This document shows positions 38,857 through 47,750 of a stretch of 47,892 bases of DNA, in pieces. The DNA comes from an uncultured Ectothiorhodospiraceae bacterium (GTDB lineage: Bacteria > Pseudomonadota > Gammaproteobacteria > Nevskiales > Oceanococcaceae), in the NCBI GenBank assembly GCA_937141935.1, contig CAKZQS010000013.1, forward strand, positions 1 through 47,892, in the 5' to 3' direction. Numbering within the stretch: position 1 is the first letter of the stretch; the number at the start of each line of letters is the position of its first letter. The notes under the pieces were generated by a model that was given only the letters and a program-made list of their open reading frames with translations, had not been told where the DNA came from and searched no databases. The position numbers and the translations under genes were made by a program.

Positions 38857-40860
38857 ATGGCATCTGTTGGAGCATTGCTTGTTCGCGTTGGCGTGGACAC
38901 GGCGGCGGCGCGTAGAGGCGCTGCCGAGGCAGGGCGCATTCTCGGGCGGGTTGGCAACAACGCCACGGACGTCACGAAAAGGCTTGCTGCGATTTCCGCC
39001 GCAGCGGCGGCCGCAGGTGCTGCGCTCGGAACAAGCCTGACGCGCACCGGCCTCGCGGCCGTGGACGCACAGGCCAAGCTCGCACGCCAGCTCGACGGCA
39101 CGATCGGCGGGCTGCGCGGCCTGCAGCTGGCCGGGAACGATGCCGGCGTCAGTACGGAGACGATGAACTCGGCGCTGCAGCGCATGTCCGCCCGCCTGGG
39201 CGAGGCCATGACCGGCACCGGAACGGCCAAGGACGCGCTCGACCGGCTGGGCCTGAGTGCCAGCAGGCTGGCGGGAATGGACGTCGACGAGCGCTTCGCC
39301 GTCATGGCCGACCGCGTGCGCAGCCTGGGGCTGAGTGGCGCAGAGACGGCCGACATCCTGCGCGACATGGGCATCCGCAATACGGAGCTGGTGAACCTTC
39401 TGCGTGACGGCGGCGACGCCATCCGCGCAGCGACGGACGAGGCCAAGGACTACGGCCTGGCCCTCTCCGAAGTGGATGCCCGCCAAGTCGAGATGGCCAA
39501 CGACGCCATGGCCCGCTTCGCCCTGATCAACGAGGGCATCTCCAACGCGCTGGCGGTGGAGATGGCGCCGCTGCTGCTCGGCGTGGCGAAGAAGATCAAC
39601 GAGGCCGCCCGGGCGGGCGGGGGCTTTGGCGAAAAGATCCAGTCGGCCATCGACGCCGGCGTGACCGGCTTTGGCTGGATCTCCGACGCCGCGCACGGGT
39701 TCACCGTCGTACTAAAAGGCGCTGAGCTAGCGGCGCAGGGCCTCGGGACAGGGATGCTCAGCGTGATGAGCGTCATTTACGAGGGCTGGGTACGAATCAG
39801 CAAGCAGATCGTTGACACCTTGTGGACGGCGATCTGGCAAGCAAACAGGCTGCCGGGTGTAGAGATTCCGGTAACTGGACTGGAGCGCCTGTCTGCTGGG
39901 ATCGGCGCGGTAGCAGATCACCAGATCGCGCTCCGAGATCGGATGCACGAAAGCCTTGCGCAGACGGCATCTGAGTTTCACGAGCTGATGATGCAGCCGC
40001 TGCCGTCCGAAGGCATAAAGGCCTGGGTGGCCGAAGCGCGCGCGCTGGGCCAGCAGCTGGCCGAGGACCTGGCCAGCAAGGCGCAGGTGATTGCTGGCGC
40101 TGGTGGCAACGGGGGCAACGACGCGGCGGGTGGCCTGGATGAGGCCGAGCGCGAGCGTATGCAGCAGCGTTTGCAGGCCATCCGCGAATCGCTCATGAGC
40201 GAAGAACAGCTCGAGCGGGACAGCCACCAGCGCAAGCTAGAAGAGTTGGCGCTGTACCGCGAAAACGAGCTGCTCAGCGAGGCCGAGCACAAGACCCTGC
40301 GCGAGGGCTTGGAGCAGGAGCACATGGACCGGCTGGTGGAGATCCGCCGCCGCGGCATGAACGCCATGCAGCTTTTCTCGGCCATGTCCACCGCAAAGCA
40401 GGCCAAGCAAGTGCTGGGCCAGCTTTCGCAGCTCACGGCGGGTGTGGCCGGCGAGAACAAAGCCATGTTCGAGGCCAACAAGGCTTTCGCCATCAGCGAC
40501 GCCATCCTCAGCGCCTACACCGGCATCAGCAAAACGCTGTCGGCGTATCCCTTCCCCCTGTCTGCGGCAATGGCCGCGGCGCAGGCCGGCGTGGCCTTTG
40601 CCCAGGTGCGGGCCATCAGTAGCCAGAGCTTTGGCTCGGGCGGCGGCGCTGCGCCCTCGCTGGCCGGCGGCACCCCGGCCCCGCCGGTCACACCGGTGGG
40701 CGGGCAGGGCGCTGGCGGGGGCGGCGAGGGTGGTGGCCGCAACATCATGATCAGCGTGCAGGACGACATGCTGCGCGCCATGATCACGCCGATCATGAAC
40801 GAGATCGGCGAGCAGCTCGCCGACGGTGGTCGGCTGGGCAGCCTGCGGGTGGTGTCGTGA
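38857..40860 (+). CDS. Tail tape measure protein
   Basis: 667 residues, mostly helical. It has an N-terminal VGVDTAAARRGAAEAGRIL, a hydrophobic Ala-rich segment (~45-60), ELVNLLRDGGDAIRAATDEAKDYGLALS, a coiled-coil region (residues ~430-500) and ANKAFAISDAILSAYTGISKTLSAYPFPL near 545. At about 0.15 nm per residue it predicts a tail near 100 nm. Confidence 0.93.
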   Translation: MASVGALLVRVGVDTAAARRGAAEAGRILGRVGNNATDVTKRLAAISAAAAAAGAALGTSLTRTGLAAVDAQAKLARQLDGTIGGLRGLQLAGNDAGVSTETMNSALQRMSARLGEAMTGTGTAKDALDRLGLSASRLAGMDVDERFAVMADRVRSLGLSGAETADILRDMGIRNTELVNLLRDGGDAIRAATDEAKDYGLALSEVDARQVEMANDAMARFALINEGISNALAVEMAPLLLGVAKKINEAARAGGGFGEKIQSAIDAGVTGFGWISDAAHGFTVVLKGAELAAQGLGTGMLSVMSVIYEGWVRISKQIVDTLWTAIWQANRLPGVEIPVTGLERLSAGIGAVADHQIALRDRMHESLAQTASEFHELMMQPLPSEGIKAWVAEARALGQQLAEDLASKAQVIAGAGGNGGNDAAGGLDEAERERMQQRLQAIRESLMSEEQLERDSHQRKLEELALYRENELLSEAEHKTLREGLEQEHMDRLVEIRRRGMNAMQLFSAMSTAKQAKQVLGQLSQLTAGVAGENKAMFEANKAFAISDAILSAYTGISKTLSAYPFPLSAAMAAAQAGVAFAQVRAISSQSFGSGGGAAPSLAGGTPAPPVTPVGGQGAGGGGEGGGRNIMISVQDDMLRAMITPIMNEIGEQLADGGRLGSLRVVS

Positions 40861-42107
40861 TCCACACTGACCAGACCTTTGGCGATTTCCCATTGTTCGC
40901 CATTGATGACCTGTTGCGGGCCGGCAGCCTCAGCGCCACAAGCGAAAGCGCCGACCACCCCGTGGCCAACCTGGCCAATGGGCTGACCTTCGATTATTGG
41001 CAGTCGCAGCTGCTGCCGCCGGCGTCGTCGCCCTTCGCGTTGCCGGTCAATATCACCGTCGATGCGGGGGGCGATGTGCAGGCCAGCTACGGGCTGCTGG
41101 TAGGCCACAACCTCGTCGGCATCGCCTGCCAGTTCCAGAGCAGCGCCGATGGTGAGACCTGGGAAACCCGCGCCAGCTTTACGCCCGAAAACGAGACCAT
41201 TGATATGGCCGTGTGGGCGGCCCACAGCGCCCGCTATTGGCGCCTGCAGTTCGTGCTCAACAACCAGGTGCCGGGTACGCCCAGCGCCGCCCGCATCGCG
41301 GTGCTGCGCATCGGCCAGCACTTCCTGGCCGAGCGCCGCATCGGCGTGGGCCACGGCCCGCTGCCCCTGTCGCGCGACACCACCTACGTGGCGCACAGTT
41401 CGGAGCGGGGCCACAGCCTGGATCGTGCGCTGGTGCGCAGCGCGCTGAGCGGCGGCATCAGCCTGCAAAACCTCACGCCGGGCTGGTACCGGCAGGTCTT
41501 CGACCCCTTCGCCCGCCGCGCCCGCACCCGGTGGTTCGCCTTTGCCTGGCGGCCCGACACCTACCCCACCGAGGTGGTCTTCGCCGAGGCCCAGCGCGAC
41601 ATTCGCCCGGACAACCAGCGCAGCAATGGCATGGTGCAGGTGTCGTTCCCGGTCCGCGCCTGGCAAAAAGCGCTCGACCCGGATGACGACGACGAAGAGC
41701 CTGCCGCCAACGTCCTGACATCGCCGCCGTACCCCGTGAAGAGCGACGAGGCGCTGGATAGCGGGCAAGTCGCCCTGCAGGGCCTCGACCTCGATCGCAT
41801 CCGGTTCGACGTTGACCACGGCGTGGAGTCGATGGATTCGTCCCTGTCGCTGCCGGCGGTTGTTCTGCGCGCGCTGCGTCTGGATGCCGTTCAGCCACCC
41901 GAGCCGCTGAACTCCGCAACGTCGCTGCAAAGCCTTGTTCTGCGCCCCCTGCGATTGGAGTACGACCTCGGCAACGAGGAGTTGGACGGCGGGCTGTCCC
42001 TGCAGGGGGTTGTCCTGCAGCGCGTGCGAATTACCTATGAAAACGGCGCGCCGGAGCAGCTCGACTCCGGCCTGGCGCTCGTCGGCCTTACCTTAGCGGA
42101 GCCCTGA
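40857..42107 (+). CDS. Distal tail protein with C-terminal repeats
   Basis: 416 residues from GTG 40857. Residues 1-~280 form a tail-tip domain (ANLTFDYWQSQ-like NGLTFDYWQSQLLPP, SADGETWETRASFTP, ARYWRLQFVLNNQ) resembling carbohydrate-binding beta-sandwich folds. The C-terminal ~120 residues are five imperfect ~25-residue repeats with the pattern LDSGLSLQGVVLxxVRI. They may mediate attachment of tail-tip proteins or receptor contact. Confidence 0.75.
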   Translation: MIHTDQTFGDFPLFAIDDLLRAGSLSATSESADHPVANLANGLTFDYWQSQLLPPASSPFALPVNITVDAGGDVQASYGLLVGHNLVGIACQFQSSADGETWETRASFTPENETIDMAVWAAHSARYWRLQFVLNNQVPGTPSAARIAVLRIGQHFLAERRIGVGHGPLPLSRDTTYVAHSSERGHSLDRALVRSALSGGISLQNLTPGWYRQVFDPFARRARTRWFAFAWRPDTYPTEVVFAEAQRDIRPDNQRSNGMVQVSFPVRAWQKALDPDDDDEEPAANVLTSPPYPVKSDEALDSGQVALQGLDLDRIRFDVDHGVESMDSSLSLPAVVLRALRLDAVQPPEPLNSATSLQSLVLRPLRLEYDLGNEELDGGLSLQGVVLQRVRITYENGAPEQLDSGLALVGLTLAEP

Positions 42108-42110
42108 TCC

Positions 42111-43028
42111 ATGCGTGCCCACTTCCACCACACTGTGTCCGGTCACTTCCGGCTGGAGGCCGTGCGCCCCAACGGGCAGCGGCGGTTGCTTGCCGAATTC
42201 GACAACCTCATCACCGACTGGGGTCTCGACCGGATGGGCGACAACGCTGACTGGCTCACCGCCTGCCATGTCGGCTCCGGCAACACGGCGCCCGCAAACG
42301 GCGATACCGCCTTGGTCAGCCACATTGCGACCACCTCGACAGTCCAGAGCGACACGAGCGGCAACGCGGCGACAGCGCCGTACTACGCCTGGCGCAAGCG
42401 GGTCTACCGGTTTGCAGCCGGTGCTGCGGCGGGGAACTTGGCAGAGGTGGCCATTGGTTTGGGCACAGCGTCCGGCAGCTATGCCTTCAGCCGGGCGTTG
42501 ATCCGTGACGGTATGGGCGACCCAACCACGATCACTATCCTGGCCGACGAAATCCTCGACGTTACCTACGAATTTCGCTTCTACGCGCCGGAAGCCGATG
42601 CCACCGGCAGCGTCACAGACCCGGAAACCCTGGTGGATCACAACTGGACCGGGCGTGCTTCGTCGGTGACCAGTGCGGTGCTCTGGGAGATCGGCAACAA
42701 CGGCCGCAGCATGCGATACGCCGGCATCACCAGTGCGGACGCCCGGGCTTTCGATGGCGCCATTCAAGCCGTGACCCTTGCCCCGTCAGGGGTTGCGAGC
42801 AACTCGAGCGCGCGTACGCCCGCCGCGTACTCCAACGGCAACCACTATGTCGACCTGGAGCTGCTTTTCGGGCTGAACCAAGCCAATTTCACCCCGGCTG
42901 GGGTGGGCGCGGTGCAATTTCGCCTCGGTATCGGCACCTACCAAATTGGCTTCGATCCTAAGCCCTTGAAGACCGTCGACGACGAACTCAAGGTGACGGC
43001 CCGCGTGTCCTGGTCCCGCCGCCCATGA
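42111..43028 (+). CDS. Tail tip protein
   Basis: 305 residues. FDNLITDWGLDRMGDNADWLTACHVGSGNTAPANGDTAL is a motif common in tail proteins of podo- and siphophages; the rest is beta-rich. Probably a baseplate or fibre-connecting protein. It overlaps the next gene (ATGA). Confidence 0.7.
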   Translation: MRAHFHHTVSGHFRLEAVRPNGQRRLLAEFDNLITDWGLDRMGDNADWLTACHVGSGNTAPANGDTALVSHIATTSTVQSDTSGNAATAPYYAWRKRVYRFAAGAAAGNLAEVAIGLGTASGSYAFSRALIRDGMGDPTTITILADEILDVTYEFRFYAPEADATGSVTDPETLVDHNWTGRASSVTSAVLWEIGNNGRSMRYAGITSADARAFDGAIQAVTLAPSGVASNSSARTPAAYSNGNHYVDLELLFGLNQANFTPAGVGAVQFRLGIGTYQIGFDPKPLKTVDDELKVTARVSWSRRP

Positions 43029-43606
43029 TCCCCGAGCAGCGGCTGTCCACCACGCCGGTGCCCGGCGCCCTGTTGGGCGCCCGTGGCTCGCGGCCGGTGA
43101 CTGCCACGCACGACTACGAAGACGGCGGCATCGCGCTCAACGACCCGAGCCGTGGCCTGCAGTTCCAGGTGTGGGAGGCCTACCTGCAAAACAACAACAT
43201 CGTGCTGGAGGCGGCTGGCTACCCGCCGACGGTGGTCTACACCGGCGCCGCGGCCATCACCGAGGTGTCGCTGGCCTTCGACCAGAACATGCGGCCCACC
43301 ATTGCTTTTGTGGAGGGCGGGCAGGCCAAGCTGCGCTGGTTCGATTCCGTGCCGGGTCAGCAGGTGGTCACCGTGCTCGACCCGGATGTGGTCAACCCCC
43401 GCGTCACGCTGGATGACAAGCACCCGCTCGGCGTGCCGGCTTCCGATGTGATCCTCGCCTACCTGCGGCTCGGCGGTCTGTACTTTCGCGCGCAGCGCGA
43501 CCGCTACACCATTGAGTACCTGCTTGAGGCGGCTGCGCCCGCCGAGCTGATCAAGATCGGGCTGAGCGACCAGTACCGCCTGCAGTTCGAGTTCGCGCCG
43601 GAGTGA
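43025..43606 (+). CDS. Tail tip protein, unknown
   Basis: 193 residues, beta-rich: GLQFQVWEAYLQNNNIVLEAAGYPPTVVYTG, VSLAFDQNMRPTIAFVEGGQAKLRWFDS, GLYFRAQRDRYTIEYLLE. It resembles a beta-propeller or fibre fragment; only its tail-tip position supports a role. Confidence 0.65.
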   Translation: MIPEQRLSTTPVPGALLGARGSRPVTATHDYEDGGIALNDPSRGLQFQVWEAYLQNNNIVLEAAGYPPTVVYTGAAAITEVSLAFDQNMRPTIAFVEGGQAKLRWFDSVPGQQVVTVLDPDVVNPRVTLDDKHPLGVPASDVILAYLRLGGLYFRAQRDRYTIEYLLEAAAPAELIKIGLSDQYRLQFEFAPE

Positions 43607-43610
43607 TGCC

Positions 43611-45917
43611 ATGAGCGAACGGGAGCTGGTCTCGCTGGTCGAGATCAGCATCGACTTCTGCGCGCGCACCTATGGCGCGGCGCCGTGCACGGCCGCACTG
43701 GGCACAACCGGCGAGCGCAAGTGCTTCAACACCCGCCCCACCTGCCAGGACCCGGCCAACTACGCCGGTGCGCCCAAGGTGCTGCGGTTCAGCATCAACG
43801 GCGACTTCATCCCCCAGAGCTACAACGCGCTGCCGTTTCTGCGCGGTGTCAGCACCAGCCCGATGCAAATTGCGCCGGGGCAGGACCTGGGCAAGCGCGC
43901 CAGCGCCAAGGCCACATTCAGTGACCACCCGTACCACGACATCGGTTTGGACAAATACCAGCCCGAGCGCATCAGCGGTGCGGCGCAGCAGGATGGCGTG
44001 GGGTACCGGCCGGAGAAGCGCGGCACCTTCTGGGGCAAGTTCCGCGCGCGCAATGCCGAGGCCTTCCTGGGGCGCACCATGCGGGTTCTGCGCGGCACGG
44101 CCGACCAGCAGCCCGCCGACATGGTGGCGCAAACCTACGTCATCGAGTCGATCAGCGGGCCCGACGGGGGCGGCACGTTCACCATCACTGGCAAAGATCC
44201 CCTGAAGCTGGCCGACGGCGACCGGGCGCAGGCCCCGCGTGCGAGCCGGGGCACCCTGCGCGACCCGCTGACCGCTGTGGCCGGAACGGCCGTGCTGTTG
44301 CCGGCCGGTATCGGTGACGAGGAGTACCCCGCGGCCGGTTTTGTTGCGATTGGCCAAGAGGTCGCGGCCTTCACCCGCAGCGCCGACACCCTCACGCTCA
44401 CAGAACGGGGCGCCCTGCAAACGCAGGCCGACACCCACGACGCCGCCGACACTGTGCAAGTGGTGCTGGCCATCGAATCACAGCGCATCGACGCCATCCT
44501 GGCCGACCTGTTGGTGACCTATGGCAACGTGCCGGCGCAGTTCATCAACTACGCCCAGTGGGATGCCGAGGCCGCGGCGCACATGCCGCTGCTCTACACC
44601 GCGCACATCGCCGAGCCCACCAGCGTGCGCGAGCTGATCGACGAGCTGACGCGCCAGGTCGGGTTCAACCTGTGGTGGGACGACGTCGCCGAATCTATCG
44701 AGCTGCTCGCCCTCAAGTCGCCACCAGCGAACGCCGACACCATTGACGAAGATCAGTGGATCATCGCCGGCACGATGCGGGTGGCTGAGCAGCCGCGCAA
44801 GCGGATCTCGGACGTGTGGATCAACTACGGCCTGCTGGACCCTACCCAGCGGCTGGACGATGCCAACAACTACCGCAACACCCTGGTCAGCATCTCGGCC
44901 CTGAGCCGGGAGCTGAACGGCGGCCAGCCCGCTATTGAGCGCATCCACAGCCGGTGGATCGGGCAATTCAACCGGGCCGCGGCCGAGGATGTGGCCAGCA
45001 AGCTGCTGCAGCGCTTTGCGCGCCCGCCGCGCGCCGTGGCCTTCGCGGTGCCGCTGTCGCGATTTGCCGCCCTGCGGGTGGGCGGCGTGTACCGCATCAC
45101 GTCGCGCCTGCTGCAGGGCCCCGACGGCGGCCCCTCGCCGCGGTTTTGGCAGATCACCAGCGTGGACCGCCGCGAGGATCGGGTGCAGGTCACCGCGGAA
45201 GAGTTCGGCCTCAGTGTCGTGCCCAACGAGGGCGAAACGCCGGTGCACCCGCTGTTCATCGATAACGATGTGCGCAACTTCAACCTGCGTACCGCCCACG
45301 ACGAAACCTATGGCGCGCCGGTCGGCGAGGTCATTGTCGAGTGCTACATCGCGGCCGGCGTGGTGGTCGGCTCGGCCGACACCGCCAGCCCGGCTTGGCA
45401 GACCGGGGCCTGGCCCGATGGCGCCACGCTGCGGTTGATCAACCAAGGTCGCGTAGCCGGCGCCGGTGGCCCCGGCGGCTCCGGTTATGCCGAGGACAGC
45501 GGCGTCGAGTTCCCCGCGCGCATTGGCCGCGATGGGGGTGTGGGGCTACGGGCCGTGTACGCCCTGGAGGTCGACAACGCCGGCGGCGTGATCGCTGGTG
45601 GTGGCGGCGGTGGCGGCGGCGGCGGCGACCCCGACGCGGGCGGGAGCGGCGGCGGCGGTGCAGGCGACCGGCCAGGCGCTGGCGGGGCGGCGCTGACCAG
45701 CGCGGGCGCCAGCGGCGCGCCGGGCACCTTGCTGGCGGGTGGCGCGGGCGGCGAGCCAGCGGGCGGCCCCGCCGCCGCCGGTGGCGACGGGGGCGACCCC
45801 GGCCAAGCCGGCGCCAGCGCCACGGCGGCCGGCGGCGCTGCCGGCTCCGCCATCGACGGCGCCGACAACGTGACCTTTACCAACGCGGGTTCGGTGGTCG
45901 GGCCTACGACACCCTGA
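43611..45917 (+). CDS. Tail hub / host-recognition protein with Gly-rich tip
   Basis: 768 residues. The N-terminal part has four cysteines (residues ~17-46: CARTYG, APCTAAL, KCFNTRPTCQDP) and a long beta-rich body like phage tail hub proteins (FSDHPYHDIGLDKYQP, RKRISDVWINYGLL). Residues ~600-768 are extremely glycine-rich, with a run of ten Gly, ending DNVTFTNAGSVVGP. Polyglycine-type sandwiches form tips of several phage adhesins; receptor binding is inferred. Confidence 0.78.
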   Translation: MSERELVSLVEISIDFCARTYGAAPCTAALGTTGERKCFNTRPTCQDPANYAGAPKVLRFSINGDFIPQSYNALPFLRGVSTSPMQIAPGQDLGKRASAKATFSDHPYHDIGLDKYQPERISGAAQQDGVGYRPEKRGTFWGKFRARNAEAFLGRTMRVLRGTADQQPADMVAQTYVIESISGPDGGGTFTITGKDPLKLADGDRAQAPRASRGTLRDPLTAVAGTAVLLPAGIGDEEYPAAGFVAIGQEVAAFTRSADTLTLTERGALQTQADTHDAADTVQVVLAIESQRIDAILADLLVTYGNVPAQFINYAQWDAEAAAHMPLLYTAHIAEPTSVRELIDELTRQVGFNLWWDDVAESIELLALKSPPANADTIDEDQWIIAGTMRVAEQPRKRISDVWINYGLLDPTQRLDDANNYRNTLVSISALSRELNGGQPAIERIHSRWIGQFNRAAAEDVASKLLQRFARPPRAVAFAVPLSRFAALRVGGVYRITSRLLQGPDGGPSPRFWQITSVDRREDRVQVTAEEFGLSVVPNEGETPVHPLFIDNDVRNFNLRTAHDETYGAPVGEVIVECYIAAGVVVGSADTASPAWQTGAWPDGATLRLINQGRVAGAGGPGGSGYAEDSGVEFPARIGRDGGVGLRAVYALEVDNAGGVIAGGGGGGGGGGDPDAGGSGGGGAGDRPGAGGAALTSAGASGAPGTLLAGGAGGEPAGGPAAAGGDGGDPGQAGASATAAGGAAGSAIDGADNVTFTNAGSVVGPTTP

Positions 45918-45925
45918 GGTGCGCC

Positions 45926-46402
45926 ATGCAATTGTCCACTCACTTCACGCTTGAAGAGTTCGAGCGCAGCCAGACGGCCGCGCGCCTGGGCATCGCCAAT
46001 GCAGTAGGCCCCGACCAGCTCGACCAGCTGGACGACCTGTGCAACATGTTGCTGGAGCCGCTGCGCGAGCAGCTGGGGCCCATCCACGTCACCAGCGGCT
46101 ATCGCAGCCCCGCGCTGAACAAACAGGTGGGCGGGGCTGCGCGCTCGGCGCACATGGACGGCCGCGCGGCAGACATTGTGGCGCCCGGCTGGACCCCGCT
46201 GGAGGTGTGTGAGCACGCCCTGCGCCTTGTTGGCGTGGACAAGGTCATCCACGAGTTTGGCCGCTGGTGCCACCTGCAGACCGCCAGGCTCGGCAAGCCC
46301 CCGCGCCGCCAGGCCTTCACCGCAGTTCGCGTTGCGGGCCGCACCCACTACGTGCCCGGGCTGCTCAGCATCGCCGAGGCCGAGGAGCGGGTGCGTGGCT
46401 GA
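45926..46402 (+). CDS. M15 peptidase endolysin
   Basis: 158 residues. Zinc peptidase motifs of the M15 group: TSGYRSPALNKQVGGAARSAHMDGRAADI (SxHxxGxAxD) and FGRWCHLQTA (second His). It cleaves cell-wall peptide bonds for lysis. No signal peptide, so release requires a holin. Confidence 0.92.
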   Translation: MQLSTHFTLEEFERSQTAARLGIANAVGPDQLDQLDDLCNMLLEPLREQLGPIHVTSGYRSPALNKQVGGAARSAHMDGRAADIVAPGWTPLEVCEHALRLVGVDKVIHEFGRWCHLQTARLGKPPRRQAFTAVRVAGRTHYVPGLLSIAEAEERVRG

Positions 46403-46625
46403 CAACGCGAGCCCGGCCGCCACGCCCCGGCAGCGGCTGGGGCTGCTGTTCAGCAGCGGCAAGTTCCTGCTGTCGTTCCTCGCTCTCACGGGCGCCATGA
46501 TCGGCGCCTGTTGGGGCTGGCTCAGCGGTGGCGAATGGGTGGCCACCGTCAACATCTCGCTCGCCGTCTACGCCGGCAGCAACGTCGCCGCAACCGTGGC
46601 GCACCACCGTGAGGGCAAAAGCTGA
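46395..46625 (+). CDS. Holin-like membrane protein
   Basis: 76 residues from GTG 46395, overlapping the endolysin by 8 bases. Two hydrophobic segments (KFLLSFLALTGAMIGACWGWL and ATVNISLAVYAGSNVAATVA) and a charged C-terminus. Position in the lysis cassette suggests holin; no family confirmed. Confidence 0.65.
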   Translation: MADNASPAATPRQRLGLLFSSGKFLLSFLALTGAMIGACWGWLSGGEWVATVNISLAVYAGSNVAATVAHHREGKS

Positions 46626-46714
46626 TGCGACTTCCCCCTGAGCCGACTATTTGCCGGCTGATTGCCGGCAGCCTGGTGGTGGTGTTCGTCATCGCCATCC
46701 TGGTGCTGGCATGA
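46625..46714 (+). CDS. 29-residue membrane peptide
   Basis: MRLPPEPTICRLIAGSLVVV then VFVIAILVLA-type hydrophobic end: one membrane span. Its ATG overlaps the previous stop and its stop overlaps the Rz start (ATGA). Coupling supports translation; function may be lysis-related. Confidence 0.55.
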   Translation: MRLPPEPTICRLIAGSLVVVFVIAILVLA

Positions 46715-47340
46715 CCGCCGCACTGCTGCTGCGCGCCGCGGCCGTGGCCGTCCTGGTGGGCCTGGCGGCCTGGGCCTACGACGCCATTTACGACCGCGGC
46801 GCCGCCAGCGTGCAGGCGCAGTGGGACTTGGCCAAGGCCCAGGCCAAAGCGGCCGCCGGCACCGAGCTGGCCGGCCAGGCCCGCCGCAACGCAGATATCA
46901 CCGCGAGCGACGCCCAGGAGGCGACCAACTATGTGCAAGCTGCCGGCGCCCGCGAGCGCCGCCCTGATGTGCTGCTGGGCCGCCTTGAGCGGATGTGCAG
47001 CGACGCCCGCCACGGTGCCGGTGGTAGTGCCCTGCGAGCCGCCGCCCCCGATGCCGGCAGCGCTGATGGCGCCGATCATGCCGGACGGCAGCGACCCGGT
47101 GCCGATGCACCGCCAGCTGACCCGGGCGCTGCCGCAGCCGCCGGCCCAGCCGCTGCCGAGCCCATCCCCACGCCCATCGCACTCGCCCGGCTAGCGATCG
47201 AGGACGCCCGCTGCGTGGACTGCTGCGACCAGCTGGCTGCCCTGCAGGCCGCCCAGCGCGAGCGGGAACGCATCTGGGCGCCCCAGCGCGAGCGCTACCG
47301 CCAGTGGCAGGCCGAGCGTGACGCCGAGGCCCGACGGTGA
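46711..47340 (+). CDS. Rz-like i-spanin
   Basis: 209 residues. N-terminal membrane anchor (ALLLRAAAVAVLVGLAAWAY), then a coiled-coil-prone periplasmic part (QAQWDLAKAQAKAAAG, RRNADITASDAQEATN) and C-terminal helix (ALQAAQRERERIWAPQRERYRQW). A lipoprotein gene is nested in another frame, the hallmark of Rz/Rz1. Together they fuse inner and outer membrane in the last step of lysis. Longer than λ Rz (153). Confidence 0.82.
   Translation: MTAALLLRAAAVAVLVGLAAWAYDAIYDRGAASVQAQWDLAKAQAKAAAGTELAGQARRNADITASDAQEATNYVQAAGARERRPDVLLGRLERMCSDARHGAGGSALRAAAPDAGSADGADHAGRQRPGADAPPADPGAAAAAGPAAAEPIPTPIALARLAIEDARCVDCCDQLAALQAAQRERERIWAPQRERYRQWQAERDAEARR
46931..47194 (+). CDS. Rz1-like o-spanin lipoprotein nested in Rz
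   Basis: 87 residues in the +1 frame of Rz. Signal peptide with lipobox LSGC (Cys22), then a Pro-rich chain (PCEPPPPMPAALMAP, PPAQPLPSPSPRP), as in Rz1. It is entirely inside the Rz gene, as in λ. This means that the Rz protein segment there is constrained by two frames. Confidence 0.82.
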   Translation: MCKLPAPASAALMCCWAALSGCAATPATVPVVVPCEPPPPMPAALMAPIMPDGSDPVPMHRQLTRALPQPPAQPLPSPSPRPSHSPG

Positions 47341-47750
47341 GCCCGCGCGCCGCCACCGCCTGGGCCGCGATCGAAGCCGACAGCCGCCCGGTGGAGTTCG
47401 CGTGCGCGGCCTTCCTGCTGGCCGCCGGCCTGGGCTGTTGGTGGGGCGACTGGCTCACGCTGGACAACGCCGGCCGGCACATCGCCACGCTGGCCGGCGC
47501 CGAGCCCCTGGCGGCCATGGCGGGCACCGTGGTGGCCGGCGTGCAGGCCCTGGCGGTGCTGCGCCGCGCGGCGCTGGTGCGCTGGCTGGTGGCCGTGGGC
47601 ACCAGCTGCAGCCTGGTCATGGCCGGCGCCGTGCTCATAGCCGACCATGGCGCCGCCTCGCCTGCCGGCCCGCTGTGCATTGTGGCGGCCGTCGTGCTGG
47701 CCTGGGCCAGCCTGGCCATCGCCAGCGACATGCGGGGCGTGCGTGTCTGA
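47337..47750 (+). CDS. Phage membrane protein, three to four spans
   Basis: 137 residues from GTG 47337, overlapping the Rz stop. Hydrophobic segments at FACAAFLLAAGLGCWWG, AAMAGTVVAGVQALAVL, LVAVGTSCSLVMAGAVLIA and LCIVAAVVLAWASLAIA. Possibly a second holin or an exclusion protein; no family recognised. Confidence 0.6.
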   Translation: MSPRAATAWAAIEADSRPVEFACAAFLLAAGLGCWWGDWLTLDNAGRHIATLAGAEPLAAMAGTVVAGVQALAVLRRAALVRWLVAVGTSCSLVMAGAVLIADHGAASPAGPLCIVAAVVLAWASLAIASDMRGVRV

